The notes below the pieces were generated by a model. That model made no database searches and was not told the origin of the DNA. It saw only the letters and a list, made by a program, of their open reading frames with translations. The position numbers and the translations under genes are program-made. Shown piece by piece: positions 1-6,842 of a stretch of DNA of 18,996 nt; the stretch's first letter is position 1; each line of letters starts with the position of its first letter. The stretch is from UBA5287 sp041672395 (lineage in GTDB: Bacteria; Bacteroidota; Bacteroidia; Bacteroidales; Dysgonomonadaceae), in NCBI GenBank assembly GCA_041672395.1, contig JBAYZS010000043.1, positions 1 to 18,996 of the forward strand, in the 5' to 3' direction.

Positions 1-142
1 CAGGTAAGGAATACAATACAACATTGGCAAACTCAACGGGTTGGCTTTGTTCATCGTTTACAATTCCGGTAATGGTCTGGGCTTGGAGTATGCCTAACTG
101 GATAAAAAGAATTACTAAAATAAATAAGAACTTAATTCGCAT
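1..142 (-). CDS. N-terminus of exported protein with carboxypeptidase-regulatory-like domain (partial)
   Basis: Only the first 47 codons are inside the window; the gene continues beyond the left edge. The visible protein starts MRIKFLFILVILFIQLGILQAQ, a typical Bacteroidota signal peptide (short basic start, hydrophobic core, AQ cleavage region). It then reads TITGIVNDEQSQPVEFANVV, the opening strand pattern of a CarboxypepD_reg-type beta-sandwich (T-x-x-G-x-V ... P-x-x-x-A-x-V). In this phylum that N-terminus is found on TonB-dependent outer-membrane receptors and on related outer-membrane beta-barrel proteins, so the product is probably exported to the outer membrane. Which of these it is cannot be decided from 47 residues. 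The ATG is well supported by the signal peptide. The upstream DNA has no clear ribosome binding site and no exact TAnnTTTG box. Confidence 0.7.
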   Translation of the reverse strand, partial: MRIKFLFILVILFIQLGILQAQTITGIVNDEQSQPVEFANVVLYSLP

Positions 143-449
143 GATTTTTTTATTTTTTATAAGATAACACTTGAAAATGGAATTCATTATTATGATAAAA
201 ATGAATCTCCCATCACTAATATATTAATACAGTTTTCTAATTTTTCGTCAACTTTTATCGACTTTTCACATGGATTGTCTATTACCAATAATACTTTGGT
301 CGAGTATTTTTGGTATAATACGGATTATCGTCGAACTCAAATTCGTTAAAACTCTTAAATAGTTTTGTGAACGATTACTCTTATTTTGGTGGTATTTTAC
401 TTGTGGAAATTAAACTTGAATTATTCCATAAGAAGTAAAATAAATTACT

Positions 450-472
450 GTTGTCCAAATATTTTGAACAAC
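450..472. repeat. Inverted repeat, 10-bp arms with 3-nt centre
   Basis: The arms GTTGTCCAAA and TTTGAACAAC are complementary except at one position and flank TAT. No T-tract follows on either strand, so an operator-like palindrome is more likely than an intrinsic terminator. It lies in the long gap between the two divergent genes and no binding protein can be assigned. Confidence 0.45.
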
Positions 473-580
473 TTAGTCCTGGATTAAATGACTTAAAAAA
501 CTTTATTCCCATGTTTATTATTTTGACACGACAAAGAAACGAATATTAGATAAATTAACAAAATTAATTCTAAAAATGTC

Positions 581-616
581 ATTTATTTTCTAAAATAAAT
601 TGCATAAAATTGCATA
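581..616. promoter_or_regulatory. 20-bp palindrome followed by 10-bp tandem repeat
   Basis: ATTTATTTT-CT-AAAATAAAT (581-600) is a perfect inverted repeat with 9-bp arms. It runs directly into two identical copies of AAATTGCATA (597-606 and 607-616). The 10-bp period puts both copies on the same face of the helix, as in many operators. It lies about 170 bp upstream of qorB, so control of qorB is possible. Short AT-rich repeats also arise by chance in such DNA. Confidence 0.35.
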
Positions 617-783
617 TGACTTTTTATTTTATTTCAATATTAATCTCCAATTGTTAAAAGTAGAAACTTACCTCAATTTTATATTTCAGATGCATCAAAA
701 AGTCTTATATAATTGAAACTTAAACCGCTGGGTAATGTTATACATTCATAGAAATTTGAAAATTCTGAATGGTTAAATAATAA

Positions 784-1638
784 ATGAATGATATGAAAAT
801 AGGAATTACAGGAGCAACGGGACAATTGGGACGATTGATCGTAGATAAATTGAAAGATAGAATAAGCCCGGAGAACATTGTGGCACTTGTGCGTACACCG
901 GAAAAGATAGATGATAAAACTATTGAAGCTCGACAGTTTAATTACGATGTGCCGGATAGCTTGGCAAAATCGTTGGAAGGTATCGACCATTTAATGCTTA
1001 TATCGGGTAGTGAGGTAGGAAAGCGCAAGCAACAACATGAGAACGTGATAAATGCAGCTAAAAAGGCTGGTGTAAAGTGGATTGTTTATACAAGCTTATT
1101 GCATGCCGACAGTTCATCAATAAGTCTCGCAGGAGAACATAGGGCTACTGAAGCTGCTTTAAAAGCTTCCGGAATTGCACATACCATTTTGCGAAACGGA
1201 TGGTACACCGAAAACTATACGAGTTCCATACCTGCATCTGTAAAAAATGGTGCAATTATTGGATGTGCAGGCGAAGGAAAAATATCATCGGCTACACGTG
1301 AAGATTACGCAGAAGCTGCTGCGGTTGTTTTAACTAGCGCAAACCAACAAGGGAAAGTGTATGAATTGGCAGGTGATAAACACTATAGATTAAAAGAGCT
1401 GGCTACTGAGGTTTCTCTTCAAACCGGAAAAGATATTCCCTATCAGAATATTACTGAAACAGAATATGTTGCAATTTTAACAAGTATGGGAATACCGGAT
1501 GAATATGCCAAAACCATAGTCGGATTTGACACAGCAGCATCCCGAAACGATCTGTTTGATGACAGCAAACAGTTGTCACAATTAATTGGACGTCCCACTA
1601 CTGCTTTATCTCAATCAGTTAAAGAGGTTTTGATCTGA
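784..1638 (+). CDS. qorB: NAD(P)H:quinone oxidoreductase 2, NmrA/SDR type
   Basis: The 284-residue protein matches, as I recall it, the E. coli QorB (YtfG) family over its full length. It should reduce quinones with NADPH in the cytoplasm, probably protecting against redox-cycling or electrophilic compounds. The Rossmann fold opens with IGITGATGQLG, whose dinucleotide-binding GxxGxxG spans residues 10-16. Further family stretches are LISGSEVGKRKQQHENVINAA, KWIVYTSLLHADSS, LRNGWYTENY, GKVYELAGD and the C-terminal LFDDSKQLSQLIGRPTT. The ATG at 784 gives MNDMKIGITG; the ATG at 793 would give the more typical MKIGITG and cannot be excluded, as no clear ribosome binding site decides between them. 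The stop is 17 bp from that of the convergent glycoside hydrolase. The HxlR-type regulator often found beside qorB is absent here. Confidence 0.93.
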   Translation: MNDMKIGITGATGQLGRLIVDKLKDRISPENIVALVRTPEKIDDKTIEARQFNYDVPDSLAKSLEGIDHLMLISGSEVGKRKQQHENVINAAKKAGVKWIVYTSLLHADSSSISLAGEHRATEAALKASGIAHTILRNGWYTENYTSSIPASVKNGAIIGCAGEGKISSATREDYAEAAAVVLTSANQQGKVYELAGDKHYRLKELATEVSLQTGKDIPYQNITETEYVAILTSMGIPDEYAKTIVGFDTAASRNDLFDDSKQLSQLIGRPTTALSQSVKEVLI

Positions 1639-1655
1639 GCGATGCCTAACTTGCT

Positions 1656-4600
1656 TCAGTTTGACACTTCAATCGAAACTGGACCTATAAGACCATAGTC
1701 TTTCAAGGGGACTCCGGCTTCTGGTCCTGCAATGGTCCAAGTTTTCCTGTCTTTTTCAGGTATGCCTGCATCATAAGCCAATCGATTGAACCAGGTTCCG
1801 GTAACATCTACTTGCAACTTGTTTTCTCCTTGCTGTAGGTATTCCGAAATATCTAAAACGTATGGAGTTGTCCAACAGGTTCCTACGTCCTTGCCATTTA
1901 TCTTGACTTTTGCAATGTCTTCTACTCGTCCCAAATTAAGAAAATAACTGGTGGCTTTCGAAATGTCTTCTAACATAAAACTTGTTTCGTAAGTTACTGT
2001 TCCTGAGAACGATTTCCCTTCTGCTGATAATGGAAGGTCTTTCCATGCAACTAATTGGTTTGTTAAAACTGGCTCGTTTTTTATGCCCCAACCGGAAGGA
2101 AATCTTAATTGCCAGGGTGTTTTGCTGAGATCTAACTTAATGGTGGGTACCAATGGCTTGAGTGGATGATCGGATTTTTTACTGCGAAATACAACAAAAC
2201 AGGATTTTTCTGCAGGTATATCCATCACTAAGTTTGTATAATCACCGTTTGATTTGGAATCTAACGAAAAAACTTCACCTGTAACTGGGTCCCAGATTTC
2301 GGCATTTCCTTTGCTTCTAAAAGATATAACTCCCTTATACCCGTTTTCGGGCATGGCTGATAGGAAATAGATGTCGGATTCATCGGTATTACGATGTAAC
2401 CAACGAAGCTCGGAATGGTCAAAAAGTATATCTGGTTGGATATTTTCTGCGACTAAAACGGAATCTATTGCTGATGTATTATAAACTTTGCCTTTCCCTA
2501 ATTTGTAGGTTCTTTGTGAACTGTTTCCCCAAAGTTTTTCTACTGCTTTTTCATATCTTTCTCTTGCATTGTCTCCCCCACTCAACGTGGCTAAACCGGA
2601 TGGCGACTCACCAACAACTATTAATCCTTTCTCCACAAACATGGCAATTTTCTCTAACGTTTCGGGTAGCATTCTTTTGCAATCGTATAACCACAATACT
2701 CTATATTGAATTCCTTCAGGGGTTACAATCTTACCATTCTTTATCGATAATCGGTTTAATAAAATATCTGGATTGCAATAATCGTAAGAATATCCTTTGG
2801 GAAATGGAAGCAGCTGAGAGGGTTTGTGATTTTGCTCGTCTCCTAAATACAACAAAACATCGGACACGGGATTACCGGCTTCTAACATATAATTGCATCG
2901 TGCCAGATAATCGGTAAACTGGGGCATATGTTGCCACCATGTTTGCAAACGAAGAAAGGGTGTACCAATTTTTGTTCCGAAAGATGAACCGGGTGGCAAA
3001 AAATCTGTTCGGGGATTGTGGGTGTATGTGTGGAAAACAAGATGGGTGACTCCTTTGGAAAAATGATCATCGGCAATGTCTTTCAAAAAACGGGGATGCT
3101 CATCCCAAGTGAGCTCAAAAGAGGTGAAGGCTTCGGCGGCGACTCGCTTTTTACCGTATCCTCGGGCGGCTGATACTGCTGGCTTGACGGGCTTGAACTC
3201 GATACTCCCGACATACGAATCTGAACGTGGTTGCCAGAATTCACACATGGGTATATCTGCGTATTTGTAGTATTCAAGAATATCACCGGGAAAAACATCG
3301 CCGGAGGCTGTTTCAAATGAGACTTTTAACCCGTTTTCACTTGCCAGATTCTTCATCTCTCCAAAAAAGTTTTCTACTAATAAATCATTTAACGTAACAC
3401 GCCAATCTCGGAGAAAACGAGCGGTTTTCTCGGGATCATCAACTACATATCCAAACAGGGCTGGAAACATGGAATGGATAGGATAGTTCCATTTTTTATC
3501 GAAGATCTTATCTAAATCGGATGTCCAGGTCTGTGTCTTACATTCCCAACTGTCTAACAAAACGCCTTGTAATAATCCGCCTTTCAAAACTCCGCCGTCT
3601 TTGACTAAGCGACCGATATAACCGTCAAAATTGGTTCGTATGCCACTAACATTCAACTTGGTGGCTTCCCAACCGGTGGCCTCGGGTGGGGCTGGCCCAT
3701 TCTTCAGACCGGTGTTGACATGACCAATTCGGAGGATGGTCCATTTTCCTGCTGGAACATTCCAACTGAGTTGTCCCAAAGAATCCATATTATTGGATAA
3801 ATCAATTATCGTTGCTGGATCAATCCAGGAGCGGACATTTTGCTGTGGAGGGTCTTCTCTTACAATTCTCCTCAATGTCCAGGCGGCCTCGGATTCCCAA
3901 TTCTGCTGACGGGCAGCAGTATAAAAATTTATATATGATAACGACATCTCGTGAAGATTCTTTATCTCTACGATATATGTTTTTGAGGGTACTTCTTTAC
4001 AGGCAATAGTAATGGGTTTGTCGTCTTGCCAACTACCTGCGGGCATTTCCAAAGAGGCTACTTTCTCTTTTCCTTTTGATGTGATTGCATAAACGTCTAC
4101 AGAAATATCTGGCGAATAGCACCAATTATGAGAAAATGAATTAATAGATGGAAACTCAATAGTGCGTATGGTGGTTTTCTTTGAGAAATCCACATCTATA
4201 ATGGTCGAGCCTGAAATTGAAGGGGGCACCACTATTCTTTTTTGATTAATAAAGCATTCTTTGAATTGTATTTCGGGCTTGTTACTGGTTATATTTACTG
4301 GCATTTCGCGTGAACCGGCATCTCCTTCGGGAGTGGGAAATGCTATTACAAACAGATCTTTGTATGTTCGCCAGTCTTCCTTACTGGGTTCGGGTTTCTT
4401 TAGCGTTATTTTTTCTTGTGCACCACCGGATACATCTGTACGGGAATAAACCAAGTGACGCATCGAATTTTCTGGTTCAATCCAGGGACCGCCGGCATAG
4501 GACCAACCGGGACAGTTTTGCATAGTGAATCGTAGATTTAATCTTTTACATTCTTTTGCTGTCCATAAAACAAGATCGTCCCAATCTTTACTTAACGTTT

Positions 4601-4886
4601 GTATTTGTGGCGATACACCGGGCCATTCTCCACCAAATTGTCCGTGAAATAATTGAATCCCTGAAATTCCTGCACGGGCTATTGCTTCCAAATCGGCGGT
4701 TATACCTTCTTTGGATACGTTGCCTCCAATAAAGTGATACCAGGTTTCAGGATAATAATCTTTATCGGGACTTTTGAATTTGTTTTCTGTTATACCAAAT
4801 TTTTTTTGGGAATTGGAACTTGATAAGTCAGCTATAAAGATTATAAGGCTCAATAATATTAGAAAATAAAGCTTAGTTCTCATCAT
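1656..4886 (-). CDS. Exported GH106-like glycoside hydrolase (probable alpha-L-rhamnosidase)
   Basis: A 1076-residue exported enzyme that probably removes terminal L-rhamnose from plant-type pectins or rhamnose-containing glycans in the periplasm or at the surface. A signal peptide (about residues 1-26, MMRTKLYFLILLSLIIFIADL) is followed by the GH106 N-terminal block YPETWYHFIGGNVSKEGITADLE and GISGIQLFHG. Two conserved-looking glutamates, E448 in LLDSWE and E585 in AAEAFTSFE, are 137 residues apart and are candidates for the catalytic pair. The C-terminal part (about residues 900-1060) looks like a jelly-roll sugar-binding domain of the GH2 type: SGTVTYETSF ... FLNLGRVEDIAKVKINGKDVG. I use the ATG at 4886; a TTG at 4889 would add only one residue. 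There is no adjacent SusC/SusD or pectin lyase. Rhamnosidase activity is inferred from the family; other specificities are possible. Confidence 0.85.
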   Translation of the reverse strand: MMRTKLYFLILLSLIIFIADLSSSNSQKKFGITENKFKSPDKDYYPETWYHFIGGNVSKEGITADLEAIARAGISGIQLFHGQFGGEWPGVSPQIQTLSKDWDDLVLWTAKECKRLNLRFTMQNCPGWSYAGGPWIEPENSMRHLVYSRTDVSGGAQEKITLKKPEPSKEDWRTYKDLFVIAFPTPEGDAGSREMPVNITSNKPEIQFKECFINQKRIVVPPSISGSTIIDVDFSKKTTIRTIEFPSINSFSHNWCYSPDISVDVYAITSKGKEKVASLEMPAGSWQDDKPITIACKEVPSKTYIVEIKNLHEMSLSYINFYTAARQQNWESEAAWTLRRIVREDPPQQNVRSWIDPATIIDLSNNMDSLGQLSWNVPAGKWTILRIGHVNTGLKNGPAPPEATGWEATKLNVSGIRTNFDGYIGRLVKDGGVLKGGLLQGVLLDSWECKTQTWTSDLDKIFDKKWNYPIHSMFPALFGYVVDDPEKTARFLRDWRVTLNDLLVENFFGEMKNLASENGLKVSFETASGDVFPGDILEYYKYADIPMCEFWQPRSDSYVGSIEFKPVKPAVSAARGYGKKRVAAEAFTSFELTWDEHPRFLKDIADDHFSKGVTHLVFHTYTHNPRTDFLPPGSSFGTKIGTPFLRLQTWWQHMPQFTDYLARCNYMLEAGNPVSDVLLYLGDEQNHKPSQLLPFPKGYSYDYCNPDILLNRLSIKNGKIVTPEGIQYRVLWLYDCKRMLPETLEKIAMFVEKGLIVVGESPSGLATLSGGDNARERYEKAVEKLWGNSSQRTYKLGKGKVYNTSAIDSVLVAENIQPDILFDHSELRWLHRNTDESDIYFLSAMPENGYKGVISFRSKGNAEIWDPVTGEVFSLDSKSNGDYTNLVMDIPAEKSCFVVFRSKKSDHPLKPLVPTIKLDLSKTPWQLRFPSGWGIKNEPVLTNQLVAWKDLPLSAEGKSFSGTVTYETSFMLEDISKATSYFLNLGRVEDIAKVKINGKDVGTCWTTPYVLDISEYLQQGENKLQVDVTGTWFNRLAYDAGIPEKDRKTWTIAGPEAGVPLKDYGLIGPVSIEVSN

Positions 4887-4936
4887 CAAAATATATTAAT
4901 CTGTATTATATTTAAATAAAAATTATTATTGGAAGA

Positions 4937-4955
4937 TCTTTTATTTAATAAAAGA
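4937..4955. repeat. Perfect inverted repeat, 8-bp arms
   Basis: TCTTTTAT and its complement ATAAAAGA flank a TTA centre, 51-69 bp upstream of the glycoside hydrolase start. It could be an operator or part of the promoter region of that gene. There is no T-tract suited to termination of the hydrolase operon that enters from the right. AT-only arms make chance occurrence plausible. Confidence 0.35.
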
Positions 4956-4974
4956 CTCTACGCAAGGATAATCA

Positions 4975-5014
4975 GCAGTATACGAAACGATTTGGCAACC
5001 TTTCGTATTACTGC
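4975..5014. repeat. Long inverted repeat, 13-bp arms with one bulge
   Basis: GCAGTATACGAAA (4975-4987) pairs with TTTCGTATTACTGC (5001-5014), with one bulged T and a 13-nt centre. It lies between the stop of the alpha/beta hydrolase (minus) and the start of the glycoside hydrolase (minus). As RNA on the minus strand it would form a stable hairpin about 110 bp after the hydrolase stop, but no U-tract follows, so factor-independent termination is not well supported. It may instead be a binding palindrome about 90 bp upstream of the glycoside hydrolase. Confidence 0.5.
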
Positions 5015-5126
5015 GTTTTATCGCTGCATTTCCTCAAATAACTCACTGCAAATCTACAGAATATTTTTCAATCCCAAGCATATAATTTCCGTATTTAATT
5101 CGTTTTGTTATTTCTTATCATATGAT

Positions 5127-6176
5127 TTATTTCAGGTTTTGGGTAAAGAATACTTCCATTTTGTCGAACGGTATAATATCCAAACGGTCATACAAATCTA
5201 TATGAACAGCACCAGGGATAATCAATAACTCTTTGTTGTCTCCTTTCAGCTTTTTGAAAGCATCCTCACTAAAATAGCGGGAATGTGCTTTCTCTCCATG
5301 AATCACGAGTACAGCACTACGAATTTCATCACTATATGATTGTTGGGGCATATTGATAAATGAAAGGGGCGTTGTTATGTTCCAACCGTTGTTGGAGTTG
5401 AGTGAACGTTCGTGATAACCACGATCTGTTTTGTAGTAGTCGTAATAGTCTTTCACAAAGAAAGGGGCATCTTCAGGCAACGGATCTACCACGCCGCCGG
5501 CAAGTGCATAAGTACCGTTCTTCGCATCCAAAGTACGTTGGTCGTTGAGTTGTTTACGGAGTTCATAACGTTTGTCGGCATCCATTGAATCAAAATAACC
5601 GTTTGCATTCACACGACTCATATCATACATGGTAGATGTGACAGTTGCCTTAATCCGGGTATCCATAGCAGCTGCATTGATAGCCAGACCACCCCAACCA
5701 CAGATGCCGATAATTCCGATACGCTCCGAATCTACATCATCGCGTGTTGATAGGAAATCAACGGCAGCACTAAAATCCTCCGTATTAATATCTGGTGATG
5801 CCACATTGCGAGGTTCGCCACCACTCTCACCGGTATATGAGGGGTCAAAAGCAAGTGTGATAAAACCACGTTCAGCCATGTTTTGGGCATAAAGCCCTGA
5901 CGACTGCTCCTTTACTGCCCCGAAAGGTCCGCTTACTGCGATAGCAGCCAACTTCCCAGTTGCGTTCTTGGGCACATACATATCAGCGGCAAGTGTGATT
6001 CCATAGCGATTGCGGAAAGTTACCTTGCTGTGATCGACTTTGTCGCTTTTCGGAAATACTTTATCCCATTCTGTTGTTAATTCTAACTTATCCATACTAT
6101 TATCATTTATACGATTATTGACTATAGCTTTGTTGTTTACACATGCTATGGTTGTACCAACCACAAACAGAGCCAT
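5127..6176 (-). CDS. DLH/FrsA-like alpha/beta hydrolase with Cys in the nucleophile elbow
   Basis: With the ATG at 6176 the protein has 349 residues. The first strands carry VTFRNRYGITLAADMYVPKN; the oxyanion region reads AVSGPFGAVKEQSSG and FDPSYTGESGG. The nucleophile elbow is IGICGWGG with Cys159 in place of the usual Ser, as in dienelactone hydrolases. The probable catalytic His is H325 in GAVHIDLYD; the acid may be the Glu or Asp near VIHGEKAHS. Substrate unknown; an ester or lactone is likely. The N-terminus MALFVVGTTIACVNN has a lipobox-like IAC, suggesting a lipoprotein, though with no basic n-region after this Met. A start at 6095 (MDKLELTTEWDKVF) would give a 322-residue cytoplasmic form. 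Reading further upstream only retraces the acetyltransferase gene in another frame. The upstream acetyltransferase stop is 28 bp away, so the two genes probably share a transcript. Confidence 0.8.
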   Translation of the reverse strand: MALFVVGTTIACVNNKAIVNNRINDNSMDKLELTTEWDKVFPKSDKVDHSKVTFRNRYGITLAADMYVPKNATGKLAAIAVSGPFGAVKEQSSGLYAQNMAERGFITLAFDPSYTGESGGEPRNVASPDINTEDFSAAVDFLSTRDDVDSERIGIIGICGWGGLAINAAAMDTRIKATVTSTMYDMSRVNANGYFDSMDADKRYELRKQLNDQRTLDAKNGTYALAGGVVDPLPEDAPFFVKDYYDYYKTDRGYHERSLNSNNGWNITTPLSFINMPQQSYSDEIRSAVLVIHGEKAHSRYFSEDAFKKLKGDNKELLIIPGAVHIDLYDRLDIIPFDKMEVFFTQNLK

Positions 6177-6204
6177 TATTATTTTCTTCTTGTCGGTTTT
6201 TTTT

Positions 6205-6765
6205 TTAGATTGTTTTGATGACTTTTGCAGGGATACCTCCGACAATACTATTGTCGGGAACATCTTTTGATACGACCGCTCCTGCGGCGACAATGGCATT
6301 TTCGCCAATCGTTACGCCTTGCAATATAGTAGCACCTGCCCCAATCCAAGCATTCTTTTTGATATGGATATGCCCCACCAGTAAGGAATGCCTGTTTTCG
6401 GGTGAAACAGGATGTCCTTCGGATAATATACTTACATTCGGAGCTATAAACACATCGTCTTCAATGGTAATGCCCCCTAAATCCAAGAAAGTGCAGTTGA
6501 AGTTGATAAATACGTTCTTACCGAATTTCGTATGTTTTCCGTAATTGATATACATAGGAGTAAATAAGGCAACACTGTCGTCAATTTTACTACCTGTAAT
6601 TTGACTTAACAAATCTCGGATCTCAGCAGGATCGGAAGAGTTGTTCATCTCAATAAGTAGCCTTTTGGTTGTGTACGAAGCCTCCCGCATTTTATAGACT
6701 TGCGGGTCATTGGGCAGAATGGCTTCTCCGTTTCTTAACCGTTCAAAAATATCTGATTTATCCAT
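6205..6765 (-). CDS. Maltose/galactoside O-acetyltransferase-like hexapeptide enzyme
   Basis: This 186-residue protein belongs to the left-handed beta-helix acetyltransferases of the MAT/GAT/NodL type, which move acetyl from acetyl-CoA to a sugar hydroxyl. The N-terminal Mac-type helical part (about residues 1-55) contains MREASYTTKRLLIEMNNSSD. From about residue 60 hexapeptide repeats follow (KIDDSVALFTPMYINYG, FINFNCTFLDLGGITIEDDVFIAPNV, then WIGAGATILQGVTIGENAIVAAGAVV), ending in the family signature SIVGGIPAKVI. The probable catalytic histidine is H118 in LSEGHPVSPENR. Length and motif order match the family, so the gene appears intact. A TATCTTTG -7 box lies 17 bp upstream of the ATG. 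It is 77 bp downstream of the AraC-type gene and 28 bp upstream of the alpha/beta hydrolase, both on the same strand. The acceptor sugar cannot be told from sequence. Confidence 0.93.
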   Translation of the reverse strand: MDKSDIFERLRNGEAILPNDPQVYKMREASYTTKRLLIEMNNSSDPAEIRDLLSQITGSKIDDSVALFTPMYINYGKHTKFGKNVFINFNCTFLDLGGITIEDDVFIAPNVSILSEGHPVSPENRHSLLVGHIHIKKNAWIGAGATILQGVTIGENAIVAAGAVVSKDVPDNSIVGGIPAKVIKTI

Positions 6766-6782
6766 CTTTGTACTTTTTGATA

Positions 6783-6790
6783 CAAAGATA
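6783..6790 (-). promoter_or_regulatory. -7 promoter element TATCTTTG upstream of acetyltransferase
   Basis: Exact match to the Bacteroidota TAnnTTTG element on the minus strand, 17 bp before the acetyltransferase ATG. No TTTG -33 element is visible at the usual 19-20 bp spacing. It would give the acetyltransferase-hydrolase pair a promoter of its own downstream of the regulator gene. Confidence 0.55.
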
Positions 6791-6842
6791 GAAGTATATC
6801 AACCTATCCGGTTAACGATTTTCAAACCGATAATTAAGATAT

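Larger units (their letters stand above)
143..783. other. AT-rich non-coding region between divergent genes
   Basis: About 640 bp with stop codons in all frames and no convincing ORF or RNA gene. It lies between the left-edge outer-membrane gene (minus) and qorB (plus), so it should hold both promoters. Visible structure includes a degenerate 10-bp tandem repeat (247-266), a near-perfect inverted repeat (450-472), and a 20-bp palindrome directly followed by a perfect 10-bp tandem repeat (581-616). An exact TAnnTTTG word (TAGTTTTG) occurs at 360-367 on the plus strand but has no recognisable -33 element and is over 400 bp from qorB, so I do not call it a promoter. Confidence 0.6.

Noticed and set aside
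200..260. Sigma-70-like TTGACG ... TATTAA pair on the minus strand ahead of the left-edge gene
   Set aside because: The main sigma factor of Bacteroidota uses a different promoter consensus, and such AT-rich words are common by chance.
679..990. Minus-strand ORF of 103 codons over the start of qorB
   Set aside because: It is antisense to the conserved Rossmann motif of qorB, has a Cys/Phe/Ser-rich composition and no recognisable motif.
2468..2917. Plus-strand ORF of 149 codons inside the glycoside hydrolase gene
   Set aside because: It is antisense to a clearly conserved gene, and its composition is typical of an out-of-frame shadow.
6177..6308. 44-codon N-terminal extension of the alpha/beta hydrolase
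   Set aside because: It reads the end of the acetyltransferase gene in another frame; the sequence has no family similarity, and the family start lies downstream.
6215..6544. Plus-strand ORF of 109 codons over the acetyltransferase gene
   Set aside because: It is antisense to hexapeptide repeats, whose periodic sequence keeps other frames open.
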